Positions 41,715-49,842 of a stretch of DNA of 64,000 bases are shown here, in pieces. Origin of the DNA: JALYRV01 sp036675475 (GTDB lineage: Bacteria > Acidobacteriota > Vicinamibacteria > Vicinamibacterales > SCN-69-37); the NCBI GenBank assembly GCA_036675475.1, contig JAKFEY010000025.1:1-64000 (forward strand), given 5' to 3'. A program made the position numbers and the translations under genes. How positions within the stretch are numbered: position 1 is the stretch's first letter; every line of letters starts with the position of its first letter. The notes below the pieces were generated by a model. It worked only from the letters and a program-made list of their open reading frames with translations, ran no database searches and was not told the DNA's origin.

Positions 41715-43361
41715 ATGCGCCTGATGGCCGTCTCCGTCCTGCTTGGGACTGCGGTTGCGTTTGCCGCTTGTGCCAAGTCCGCTGTAACGGTTGCGCCTTC
41801 GTCGCCGGCTGCCGCGCCCGCAACGCCGGCGACGGCCGCGCCCGTCAGTCCCGCGTGGATGCTGGTGCCCGCACCCGCAAGCATCACCGCCAGCGGCGCG
41901 GCGCCCTTTGCGGTCACGCCGCGCACGCGCATCGTGGTCAACGATGTGGCGGCCGTGCCGGTGGGGGTGTTCCTCGCGCGCCTGATCGCGCCGTCGCCGG
42001 CTGCCGCGATTTCCGTCGAACTGATGACGGGACTGACCGGTGGCCCGTTGCCCGAGGATGCGTTCGTCCTGCAATTGCAGCCCGCCGCGGCAGCCGGCGC
42101 GTCTCAGGCGCCTGACCTGGGAAGTCAGCAGGCCGAGGGCTACACCCTCTCGGCCACCGCCGCGCGTGTCGTCGTCACGGCGCCGGCACCGGCGGGCTTG
42201 TTCTATGGCGTGCAGACGATCCGGCAGCTGATGCCGGCGGCCGTCGAGCACGAATGGCTGCGCCGCAAGACCTTGACCGTGCCGGCCGTCGAGATTACCG
42301 ATGCGCCGCGCTTCGCGTGGAGGGGCGCGATGCTCGACGTGTCGCGCCACTTCTTCGGCGTCGAGGAGGTCACGCGGCTCATCGATCTGATGGCGCTGCA
42401 CAAGTTGAACCGGCTGCACCTGCACCTGGCCGACGATCAGGGCTGGCGCATTCAGATCGAGAGCTGGCCCAACCTGACGCGCCATGGCGGCAGCACCGAA
42501 GTGGGCGGCGGACCGGGCGGGTTCTACACGAAGGCGCAGTATCAGGAGATCGTGCGCTACGCCGCGGATCGCTTCATCACGATCATCCCCGAGATCGACA
42601 TGCCCGGCCACACCAACGCCGCGCTCGCCTCCTACCCCGAGCTCAATTGCGACGACGTGGCGCGGCCGCTGTTCACCGGCATCGAAGTGGGGTTCAGCGC
42701 CCTGTGCGTCGAGTCGGAACACACCGAACGCTTCATCGATGACGTGGTGCGCGAGATCGCGGCGATGACGCCGGGCCCGTACTTCCACATCGGCGGCGAC
42801 GAGGTGAAGCGGCTCACGCCGGCGCAGTATGAGTTGTTCGTCAAGCGCGCCGAGGCCATCGTGCGCGCGCATGGCAAGACGATGATCGGCTGGGATGAAG
42901 TCGCGGCGGTGTCGCTCGACCCCTCGTCAGTGATTCAGTACTGGCGGCCCGGCGCGCCGAAAGGCAACCTGGGACAAACCGGCAAGGTGATCTTTTCGCC
43001 GGCCAACAAGCTCTACCTCGACATGAAATACACGCCGGCGACGGCTATTGGTCTCGACTGGGCGGGGCGCGTCGAAGTGCGCGACGCGTACGACTGGGAC
43101 CCCGCCGCGATGACGCCCGGCGTGGGCGAGGGCATGATCCTCGGCGTTGAGGCGCCGCTGTGGACTGAAACGGTCGCGCGGCGGGCAGATCTCGACTATC
43201 TGATGTTCCCGCGGCTGGCCGGCGCCGCGGAAATCGGCTGGACGCCGCAGGCGCGGCGCTCGTGGGAGGACTACCGCCAGCGGCTCGCCGCGCAGGCCGG
43301 CCGCTGGACGGCCCTCGGGATCAATTTCTATAGGTCGCCGCAGGTGCCGTGGGCGCCATGA
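41715..43361 (+). CDS. Exported beta-N-acetylhexosaminidase (GH20)
   Basis: It removes terminal N-acetylglucosamine or N-acetylgalactosamine from glycans, possibly chitin or peptidoglycan fragments. The 548-residue form starts at ATG 41715. The N-terminus (LLGTAVAFAACAKS) is a signal peptide with a lipoprotein-like Cys, followed by a Pro/Ala linker. A GH20b-like domain (about residues 55-190) precedes the catalytic barrel, with AWRGAMLDVSRHFF, HLHLADDQGWRIQI, PEIDMPGHTNAALA and the catalytic pair Asp362-Glu363 in HIGGDEVK, plus GWDEVAAVSLDPSSVIQYW. Secretion fits a scavenging role. The last 41 bases overlap a small gene on the other strand. Confidence 0.92.
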   Translation: MRLMAVSVLLGTAVAFAACAKSAVTVAPSSPAAAPATPATAAPVSPAWMLVPAPASITASGAAPFAVTPRTRIVVNDVAAVPVGVFLARLIAPSPAAAISVELMTGLTGGPLPEDAFVLQLQPAAAAGASQAPDLGSQQAEGYTLSATAARVVVTAPAPAGLFYGVQTIRQLMPAAVEHEWLRRKTLTVPAVEITDAPRFAWRGAMLDVSRHFFGVEEVTRLIDLMALHKLNRLHLHLADDQGWRIQIESWPNLTRHGGSTEVGGGPGGFYTKAQYQEIVRYAADRFITIIPEIDMPGHTNAALASYPELNCDDVARPLFTGIEVGFSALCVESEHTERFIDDVVREIAAMTPGPYFHIGGDEVKRLTPAQYELFVKRAEAIVRAHGKTMIGWDEVAAVSLDPSSVIQYWRPGAPKGNLGQTGKVIFSPANKLYLDMKYTPATAIGLDWAGRVEVRDAYDWDPAAMTPGVGEGMILGVEAPLWTETVARRADLDYLMFPRLAGAAEIGWTPQARRSWEDYRQRLAAQAGRWTALGINFYRSPQVPWAP

Positions 43362-43584
43362 ACGGAATGGCGGCCTCAGCCCCCTCCGGCGCGTAGCGGC
43401 GCCGGTAGATGTCCACCGCGTACGCGGCCTCGATTCGCGTCGGGAAGGTCTCGCTTTCGAGGCACTGGTCCCCCACGAAGACGTCCACCGCGTAGCCGTC
43501 GGGCGTGCGCGCGATGCCGCAGTACCGCCGCGACGCGCCGTCGCCCACCGACCAGATCTCCCGCCACCAGTCCAACGCTGCCAT
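43321..43584 (-). CDS. Small protein of unknown function, antisense to the end of the GH20 gene
   Basis: This 87-residue protein (ATG at 43584) is preceded by GGAGG 5 nt upstream, which fixes the start. The sequence ALDWWREIWSVGDGASRRYCGIARTPDGYAVDVFVGDQCLESETF reads as a compact beta-rich domain. I do not recognise it. Its 3' end overlaps the last 41 bases of the hexosaminidase gene on the other strand. Confidence 0.6.
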   Translation of the reverse strand: MAALDWWREIWSVGDGASRRYCGIARTPDGYAVDVFVGDQCLESETFPTRIEAAYAVDIYRRRYAPEGAEAAIPFMAPTAPAATYRN

Positions 43585-43732
43585 GCAACCTCCGCGCATA
43601 GTAGACACGCTCCCGCGCGGAAAGCCCATCGGGCGTTGGGGGGAGACCGCCCGAAAAAACGCCGGAGTGCGTCTCGGGTGTTTATGGGATACCGTGGGAG
43701 GGTCCGCCGGGATAGGCTTGGCGGAACTCCCC

Positions 43733-45100
43733 ATGCGCTTCAGAACCTGGCCCGTCGCGGCCCTGGGTTTTCTCGGCCTCCTGCTGCTGCTGGCCCTCTC
43801 GCTCAGCGCGGCGTCGCGGCGCGTCGAGGAAATCTACGGCCGCCTCGACACCCGCGTGGCCTACCACCGCGAAATCGACATCAGCCTGCGCACGCTCCGT
43901 TCCGACCTGCAGCGGTCCGGCATCGTCGTGCGCGACTACCTGCTCGAGCCGGATTCCCAGCTCGCGCTGGCCTTCCGCAACCGGCTGGCTGACCTTCGAC
44001 AGGCGAACGTCGTGACCGTCGATCAGCTCACGCGGCTCACCGGCACGGCCAGCAGCGACGACTCCGTGGACGGCCTCCGAGCGCGGCTCGATGAGTATTG
44101 GGAGGCGTACGACCCTCTGTTCCTCTGGACGCCTGCCGAGAAGATCACGCGCAGCGCGGAATTCCTGCGCATGCAGGTCCTCCCGCGCCGCAACGCCGTC
44201 CTGTCGCTCGCGCAGGAAATCGAACGGCTCAACGATCGCAACCTCGCGGCCGAGCGCGAGGCGGCGGCCGGACGCCAGGCGTCGATGCAGGCCGCGATCG
44301 ATCGCCTGCTGTGGCAGACGCTGGCCGTCGGCCTCCTCGTGGCGGCCGGCACGGTGATGCGCCTGCGCGTGCTGGAGCAGCGCGCCGATCAGCAGCGGCG
44401 CGAGGCGCAGGACGCGGAAGCCCGCATGCGCCAGCTGTCGCAGCAGCTGGTCGCGGCGCAGGAAGAGGAGCGCCGCAAGCTGTCGCGCGAGCTGCACGAT
44501 CACGTCGGCCAGATGCTGACGGCGCTGCGCATGGAGCTCGGCCGCATCGAGCGGCTGCGCATGCCCGACAACACGCCGGTGTCCGAGGCGGTCGCCGAAA
44601 GCCGCGACCTCGTCGACGGCATGGTGCGCACGGTGCGCGATCTCGCGCTGGGCCTGCGGCCCAGCATGCTCGACGACCTCGGCCTGCAGTCGGCGCTCGA
44701 GTGGCACGTGCGCGATTTCACGCGCCGCTTCGGCCTCGCCGTCGATCTCAAGATCGACGGCAGTCTCGATCGCCTTCCCGATCAATACCGCACGTGCGTC
44801 TATCGCGTCGTGCAGGAGGCGCTCACTAACTGCGCGCGCCATTCCGGCGCGGGCCGCGTGACGGTGGCGCTGCGCGATTTGCAGGGCGAGCTCACGATCA
44901 CGATTGCCGACGACGGCGTCGGCATGCAGCCGGCGCCGCGCACCGCCGGCCTCGGGCTTCGCGGCATCGAAGAGCGCGTGCGCGAGCTCGACGGCGCCAT
45001 GACGATTGGATCCTCGCCGGCCGGCGGCACGCAGCTCACGATCATTCTTCCCGTGCGGACGGCCGCCAAGGAGTCGCCCGTTGCGCATATTGCTGGCTGA
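43733..45100 (+). CDS. NarL/DegS-type sensor histidine kinase
   Basis: This 455-residue protein starts at ATG 43733. A first membrane segment (about residues 6-26) and a second (about 192-210) bracket a periplasmic helical sensor domain with a CHASE3-like look (RVEEIYGRLDTRVAYHREIDISLRTLRSDLQRSGIVVRDYLLEPD). A coiled coil leads into the HisKA_3 dimerisation domain ARELHDHVGQMLTAL-like with phospho-acceptor His255, then the ATPase domain with QEALTNCARHSGA (N box), IADDGVGM and GLGLRGIEERV. The overlap with the next gene pairs it with a LuxR-type response regulator. The signal is unknown. Confidence 0.9.
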   Translation: MRFRTWPVAALGFLGLLLLLALSLSAASRRVEEIYGRLDTRVAYHREIDISLRTLRSDLQRSGIVVRDYLLEPDSQLALAFRNRLADLRQANVVTVDQLTRLTGTASSDDSVDGLRARLDEYWEAYDPLFLWTPAEKITRSAEFLRMQVLPRRNAVLSLAQEIERLNDRNLAAEREAAAGRQASMQAAIDRLLWQTLAVGLLVAAGTVMRLRVLEQRADQQRREAQDAEARMRQLSQQLVAAQEEERRKLSRELHDHVGQMLTALRMELGRIERLRMPDNTPVSEAVAESRDLVDGMVRTVRDLALGLRPSMLDDLGLQSALEWHVRDFTRRFGLAVDLKIDGSLDRLPDQYRTCVYRVVQEALTNCARHSGAGRVTVALRDLQGELTITIADDGVGMQPAPRTAGLGLRGIEERVRELDGAMTIGSSPAGGTQLTIILPVRTAAKESPVAHIAG

Positions 45101-45722
45101 CGATCACGGCATCGTCCGTCGCGGGCTGCGAAGCCTGCTCGAAACCGAACCCGGGCTTGAGGTCATCGGCGAGGCGGCTGACGGCCTCGAAGCGGTGAAG
45201 CTGGCGTCCGAGCTCAAGCCCGATATCCTGATTCTCGACATCGGCCTGCCGCGCCTGAACGGCATCGACGTCGCGGCGCGCGTGCAGAAGCTCGAGCCGC
45301 CACCCTGGGTGATCGTGCTCACGATGCACACCGACGAGTCGTACATTCTGCGCGCGCTCGCGGCTGGCGCGCGGGCGTATCTGCTCAAGGACGCGACCGA
45401 CGAGGATCTGCTGCCTGCCATCCGCGCGGCCGCCAACGCGCGGCCCTACTTCAGCCCGGCGGTGACGTCCGTGCTCGTCGAGGATCACCTGCGGCAGCTG
45501 CAGTCCCGCGGACTCACCGACTCGTACCACCTGCTGACCGATCGCGAAAAGGAAGTGCTGCAGCTGCTGGCGGAAGGGCGCAGCAACAAAGAGGTCGCCG
45601 TCCTGCTCGAAGTCGGCGTGTCCACCATCGAGACGCACCGGTCCAATCTGATGCAGAAGCTCAATCTGCACAACACCGCGGAAATCGTGCTCTACGCGGT
45701 CCGCAAAGGCATCATCGTCTAG
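45081..45722 (+). CDS. LuxR/NarL-family response regulator
   Basis: This 213-residue protein starts at TTG 45081, 7 nt after AAGGAG, and overlaps the kinase gene by 20 nt. The receiver domain has LLADDHGIVRRGL (acidic pair), the phospho-acceptor Asp53 in ILILDIGLPRLNG, the Thr in VLTMHTDE and Lys in YLLKDATDEDL. The C-terminal LuxR helix-turn-helix is LTDREKEVLQLLAEGRSNKEVAVLLEVGVSTIETHRSNLMQKLNLHNTAEIV. It should be phosphorylated by the adjacent kinase and bind DNA; targets are unknown. Confidence 0.93.
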   Translation: MRILLADDHGIVRRGLRSLLETEPGLEVIGEAADGLEAVKLASELKPDILILDIGLPRLNGIDVAARVQKLEPPPWVIVLTMHTDESYILRALAAGARAYLLKDATDEDLLPAIRAAANARPYFSPAVTSVLVEDHLRQLQSRGLTDSYHLLTDREKEVLQLLAEGRSNKEVAVLLEVGVSTIETHRSNLMQKLNLHNTAEIVLYAVRKGIIV

Positions 45723-45736
45723 AGGCCGGGGGCGGC

Positions 45737-45742
45737 TAGAAT
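45737..45742 (+). promoter_or_regulatory. -10 hexamer (TAGAAT) for a leaderless transcript
   Basis: TAGAAT ends 7 nt before the ATG at 45750. It overlaps an in-frame ATG at 45741, so that earlier ATG would not be transcribed from this promoter. Confidence 0.55.
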
Positions 45743-45749
45743 GTCGCCC

Positions 45750-47162
45750 ATGCGCTTTGTTGCCGCGGCGGTTGCCGCCCTCACGCTCGCCTCGTCCCTC
45801 GTGCACGCCCAGGCCCCTCAGATCGACTGGAAGGCCGTGGAGGCCGAAACCCTGCAGCACTTTCAGGCGCTGCTGCGGTTCGACACCAGCGACCCGCCCG
45901 GCAACGAACAGCCGGCCGCCGACTATCTGAAGGCGGTGCTCGAGAAGGAGGGCATCCCGGTCACGGTGCTCGCACTCGAATCGCATCGGCCCAGCATCGT
46001 CGCGCGGCTGAAGGGCAGCGGCGCGAAAAAGCCGTTGCTCCTCATGGCGCACACCGATGTCGTCAACGTCGACCCGAAGAAATGGACGCACCCGCCGTTC
46101 TCCGCCGCGCGCGAGGGCGGATACGTGTACGGCCGCGGCACGGTCGACGACAAGGACAACGTCGCCACGGCGCTGATGACGATGCTGATGCTCAAGCGGT
46201 TGAACGTGCCGCTCGATCGCGATGTGATCTTCCTGGCGGAATCGGGCGAGGAAGGCTCGACGCGGGTCGGCATCCAGTTCGTGGTGAATCAGCACTATCC
46301 CGCGATCGAGGCGGAGTACTGTCTCGCCGAAGGCGGCAACGTCACGCGGCAGGGCGGCAAGGTCGCGTTCGCGTCGGTGCAGACGCTCGAGAAGATCCCG
46401 TACGGCATCGAGCTGATTGCGCGCGGACCGGCGGGGCACGGGTCGGTGCCGCTGCGCAGCAACGCGGTTGTGCGGCTTGCGAAGGCCGTGGCCAGGGTCG
46501 CGGACTGGAAGCCGGAGATTCGGCTGAACGAAACCACGAGCGCGTATTTCGAGCGGCTGGCGACGATTTCAACGCCCGAAGCGGCGGCCCGCTATCGCGC
46601 TGTGTTGAAGGCCGCCACGGCGGCCGACGCCGATGAGTATTTCCTCGAGCACGAGCAGCGCCACGCGTCCATGCTGCGCACGTCGGTGTCGCCCAACATT
46701 TCGAACGCGGGCTATCGCATCAATGTCATTCCGTCCGAAGCGCGCGCCACGCTGGATGTGCGCATGCTGCCCGATCAGGAACCGAAGGCCTTTCTCGAGA
46801 TGGTGAAGGCGGTTGTCGCGGACCCGAATGTCGAGGTTGCGTTCACCGCGCGCGACACGCGTCCGAAAGGACCCATGACGCGCCTCGACTCGGAGCCGTT
46901 CAAGGCCGTCGAGCAGGCGGTGCGCGATCACTACGACGGCGCGGTCACGCTGCCGACGATGAGCACGGGCGCGACCGACATGGCCTACCTGCGCGCGAAG
47001 GGGATGCAGTGCTATGGCATCGGCCCCGCCACCGATCTCGAGGACGGCCCGAAAGGCTTCGGCGCGCACAGCGACCAGGAGCGGATCCTCGAGGCCGAGC
47101 TCCACCGTTTCGTGCGCTTCCACTGGGACGTGGTGAACAAGATCGCGGGCAAGGCGCGGTGA
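45750..47162 (+). CDS. Exported M20-family metallopeptidase
   Basis: This 470-residue protein has a signal peptide (about residues 1-21, AAAVAALTLASSLVHA). The M20 catalytic domain has LLLMAHTDVVNVD (His ligand), YGRGTVDDKDNVA (bridging Asp), AESGEEGST (catalytic and metal Glu), and near the C-terminus GATDMAYL and GFGAHSDQERI (last His). The dimerisation/lid domain lies between (GPAGHGSVPLRSNAVVRLAKAV). It probably acts as a carboxypeptidase or dipeptidase in the periplasm; the exact substrate is not predictable. It follows the two-component genes but has its own apparent promoter. Confidence 0.9.
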   Translation: MRFVAAAVAALTLASSLVHAQAPQIDWKAVEAETLQHFQALLRFDTSDPPGNEQPAADYLKAVLEKEGIPVTVLALESHRPSIVARLKGSGAKKPLLLMAHTDVVNVDPKKWTHPPFSAAREGGYVYGRGTVDDKDNVATALMTMLMLKRLNVPLDRDVIFLAESGEEGSTRVGIQFVVNQHYPAIEAEYCLAEGGNVTRQGGKVAFASVQTLEKIPYGIELIARGPAGHGSVPLRSNAVVRLAKAVARVADWKPEIRLNETTSAYFERLATISTPEAAARYRAVLKAATAADADEYFLEHEQRHASMLRTSVSPNISNAGYRINVIPSEARATLDVRMLPDQEPKAFLEMVKAVVADPNVEVAFTARDTRPKGPMTRLDSEPFKAVEQAVRDHYDGAVTLPTMSTGATDMAYLRAKGMQCYGIGPATDLEDGPKGFGAHSDQERILEAELHRFVRFHWDVVNKIAGKAR

Positions 47163-47220
47163 GCCATGCGCCGCAAGTGGTGCTATCCTGTGCGCAGATC
47201 CAGTCTTCGAGGAGGGGCCC

Positions 47221-47667
47221 ATGGTTCGTCCGCACGTCGACGCCGGCCGTCTCGTCAACCTCGCCATCACGGTTTGCATCGTCCTGCTCGTGCTCAGCCT
47301 GCTGCGCATGGGATCGGTGTTCGCGCTCATGGTGGTTGCCGCCGCCTTTGGCGCGCTGATGGGCTTTGTCGTGTTCAGGCTCCGTGATCGCGGCCTGGGC
47401 GCCACCGAAGTCGGCGAACACGCGCCCGACTTTGCCGGACGCGTGGGCCATATCAACATGGCGCACATCCCGGTGATGGGCATCGGCGGCCTCGGTATCG
47501 TGGCGATGTCGCTCGTGGTGGCGATGTTCCTGCCCGCAGGCCGCACGCAGCTCGCCTGGGGTCTGACAGGCGCCGTCCTCGGCGCGGGCGGCTTCCTCAT
47601 GTGGCGCCACTTCCATGGCGGCACGCCGTTCGAGGAACATCCCGAAGAAACGCTGCACCTTCGCTGA
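47221..47667 (+). CDS. Membrane protein of unknown function
   Basis: This 148-residue protein starts at ATG 47221 after a clear GAGGAGGGG ribosome site. It has four hydrophobic segments (about residues 8-28, 31-55, 80-103 and 108-125) and polar ends (HFHGGTPFEEHPEETLHLR). A -10-like TATCCT lies near 47188. I do not recognise the family. Confidence 0.65.
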   Translation: MVRPHVDAGRLVNLAITVCIVLLVLSLLRMGSVFALMVVAAAFGALMGFVVFRLRDRGLGATEVGEHAPDFAGRVGHINMAHIPVMGIGGLGIVAMSLVVAMFLPAGRTQLAWGLTGAVLGAGGFLMWRHFHGGTPFEEHPEETLHLR

Positions 47668-47696
47668 ACGGCAGGGCGGAAGCGGATAAGTATCTG

Positions 47697-48443
47697 ATGA
47701 CGAAACGATGTTTCAGCGGTCTGGCCTTACTCATCTCTTTCGTCTTCTGTCTTCCGTCTTTCGTCTTCACTCAGTCGCCAGATCCGGTCGCGACTTTTTC
47801 CATCCTCGGCTTCGATCCCGCGACCGGCGAGATCGGCGGCGCGGTGCAGTCGCGCGTGTTTTCGGTGGGCAACGGCGTGCTGTGGGCCGAGGCCAACGTC
47901 GGTGTCGCCGCGACGCAGGCCATCGTCGACGTGAGCTACGGCCCGCAGGCGCTCGCGCTGCTGCGCAAGGGGCTTGCGCCGGCCGCCATCATCAAGCAGA
48001 TCTACGACGCCGATCCCGATCCGGGTTATCGCGGCCAGCCGTGGCCGAAGGCGGGGCGCCAGTTCGCCGTGATGAATGCGAAAGGCGAATACGCCGCGTT
48101 CACCGGCCCTGAAGCCAGCGCGTGGGCGGGCCACAAGGGCGGCAGGTTCTGTACGGCGCAAGGCAACATCCTCGCGGGCGAAGCGGTGGTCGCGGGGATG
48201 GTCGACGCCTTCGAAAAAACGGAAGGCCACCTCTCACTGCGCCTTATGGCTGCGCTCGAAGCTGGACAGGCTGCGGGCGGCGATACGCGCGGTATGCAAT
48301 CCGCCGCGATGCTCATTGTTAAAGAAGATGGCGGCGTCTGGCTCAACAACGACGTCGTCCTCCGCCTGCAGGTCGACGACAACCCCGAGCCCATCAAGGA
48401 ATTACGGCGCCTGGTCGAGCGCGCGCGTCCACGGCGCCGCTAG
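47697..48443 (+). CDS. Exported DUF1028-family protein
   Basis: This 248-residue protein has a signal peptide whose core (SFVFCLPSFVF) is coded by a pyrimidine-rich repeat. The mature part is the DUF1028 domain, thought to have an Ntn-hydrolase-like fold: ATFSILGFDPATGEIGGAVQSRVFSVGNGVLWAEANVG, TQAIVDVSYGPQALALLRKG, GRQFAVMNAKGEYAAFTG, GNILAGEAVVAGMVDAFE. The natural substrate is unknown. The gene stands between unrelated genes. Confidence 0.88.
   Translation: MTKRCFSGLALLISFVFCLPSFVFTQSPDPVATFSILGFDPATGEIGGAVQSRVFSVGNGVLWAEANVGVAATQAIVDVSYGPQALALLRKGLAPAAIIKQIYDADPDPGYRGQPWPKAGRQFAVMNAKGEYAAFTGPEASAWAGHKGGRFCTAQGNILAGEAVVAGMVDAFEKTEGHLSLRLMAALEAGQAAGGDTRGMQSAAMLIVKEDGGVWLNNDVVLRLQVDDNPEPIKELRRLVERARPRRR
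47735..47769 (+). repeat. Pyrimidine-rich repeat inside a signal-peptide coding region, copy 2
   Basis: A 35-bp tract of TCTTTCGTCTTC-like units encodes SFVFCLPSFVF of the DUF1028 protein signal peptide. It matches 39416-39450 with about two differences over 33 bases. Confidence 0.7.
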
Positions 48444-48535
48444 CCAGACCGGCTGGCACGTTCGATGCTCATCCGCCAACGGGCGGGCGCCCTTCCTGTT
48501 GAAGCGGCAGCCCAGCCATTGGAGGGTTGAGTTTT

Positions 48536-49126
48536 ATGCGCAAGGTTTCTCTGTTCATTCTCGCCGGCGTCGTGGCCGTAGCCACGGCATGCGCGGCGTC
48601 CGATCCGGGCATCTCGACGGCCGTGAAATCGAAGCTCGCGGCCGACGACACGGTCAAGGCCTACCAGATTGATGTCGACACGCAGGAGGGCGTCGTGACG
48701 CTTACCGGCACGGTGCCCACGACCGCGGCGCGCGACCGCGCGCTGGAAATCGCGCGCGGCACCGATGGCGTGACGCGCGTGGAAGATCGGCTGACCGTGA
48801 ATGCGGCCGGCACGATCGACGAACGTGCCGAGCAGGAGAGCCGCGACGCGGCCGCGAAGGCTGAAGGCGCGGGCGATCGCGCGGGCGACGCGGCGGCCGG
48901 CGCCGGCGCCGCGGTCACCGACGCGAGCATCACGGCTGCCGTCAAGACGCGGCTGCTCGCCGACCCCGATGTGGCGGGCCTGAAGATTGACGTCGATACG
49001 GCGGAGAAGGTCGTCACGCTCACCGGCACCGTCGCCACGGCGGCGCAGAAGACGGAAGCGGGCAACATCGCGCGCGACACCACCGGCGTGACACGCGTCG
49101 TCAACAACCTGAAGGTTGGCAGCTAG
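48536..49126 (+). CDS. BON-domain lipoprotein-like protein (paralog 1)
   Basis: This 196-residue protein (ATG at 48536 after GGAGGG) has a signal peptide ending VVAVATACAASDPG, where Cys could carry a lipid. Two BON domains follow: about residues 28-95 (STAVKSKLAADDTVKAYQIDVDTQEGVVTLTGTV) and 125-193 (TAAVKTRLLADPDVAGLKIDVDTAEKVVTLTGTV), joined by an Ala/Glu/Asp-rich linker. BON domains bind membranes or phospholipids in envelope-stress proteins such as OsmY. The next gene, 15 nt later, is a close paralog. Confidence 0.88.
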   Translation: MRKVSLFILAGVVAVATACAASDPGISTAVKSKLAADDTVKAYQIDVDTQEGVVTLTGTVPTTAARDRALEIARGTDGVTRVEDRLTVNAAGTIDERAEQESRDAAAKAEGAGDRAGDAAAGAGAAVTDASITAAVKTRLLADPDVAGLKIDVDTAEKVVTLTGTVATAAQKTEAGNIARDTTGVTRVVNNLKVGS

Positions 49127-49140
49127 CCAGGGAGCGCATC

Positions 49141-49836
49141 ATGCAGATGTTCAAACGTATCGCAGCCGTCGCCCTCGTGGCGGCGGCGGTCGGGTGCGCG
49201 GCGTCCGACCCGGGCGTGACGACGGCGGTCAAGTCGAAGCTGGCCGCCGATGACACCGTCAAGGCGTACCAGATCGACGTGGACACGCAAGGCGGCGTGG
49301 TCACGCTCAGCGGCGCCGTGGAAACGCAGGCGGCGAAGGATCGCGCCATTCAACTCGCGCGCGAGACCGACGGGGTCTCGCGGGTCGAAGACAGGTTGAC
49401 CGTGAATCCGTCGCTCACGCTCGACAACCGCGTCGAGGGCGCGACGGCCGATGCGGCGGACCGCGCGGAAGGCACCGCGGGCAGCGCCTCGGACAAGCTC
49501 GGGTCTTCGGCGCAGAGCGCCTCGGACAAGGCCGGCGACGCCGCCGAAAAAATCGGCGAGGCCGCCAAGGCAACCGGCGCCGCGGCGGCGCAGGCGGTGC
49601 AGGACGCGACCCCCGTCGTCGCGGATGCCGGCATCACGGCGGCGGTCAAGACGCGGCTGCTGGCGGATCCGGACGTTGCGGGTCTGCGCATCGACGTCGA
49701 CACGAAAGCCAAGGTCGTGACCTTGACGGGCACGGTCAAGACCGCCGCGCAGGTGGCGGAGGCCGAGAAGATCGCGAAGGAGACGTCGGGCGTCGCCCGT
49801 GTCGTCAACAACCTGAAGGTCGGGTCCGGCCAGTAG
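49141..49836 (+). CDS. BON-domain lipoprotein-like protein (paralog 2)
   Basis: This 231-residue protein (ATG at 49141 after AGGGAGCG) is the tandem duplicate of the preceding gene: signal peptide ending AAVGCAASDPG, first BON domain about residues 28-95, second about 160-228. The linker is longer (Ala/Ser/Lys-rich, DAADRAEGTAGSASDKLGSS) and looks like a LEA-type repeat. The role is probably in envelope integrity under stress. It ends 6 nt before the convergent lysE-like gene. Confidence 0.88.
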   Translation: MQMFKRIAAVALVAAAVGCAASDPGVTTAVKSKLAADDTVKAYQIDVDTQGGVVTLSGAVETQAAKDRAIQLARETDGVSRVEDRLTVNPSLTLDNRVEGATADAADRAEGTAGSASDKLGSSAQSASDKAGDAAEKIGEAAKATGAAAAQAVQDATPVVADAGITAAVKTRLLADPDVAGLRIDVDTKAKVVTLTGTVKTAAQVAEAEKIAKETSGVARVVNNLKVGSGQ

Positions 49837-49842
49837 GCAACA

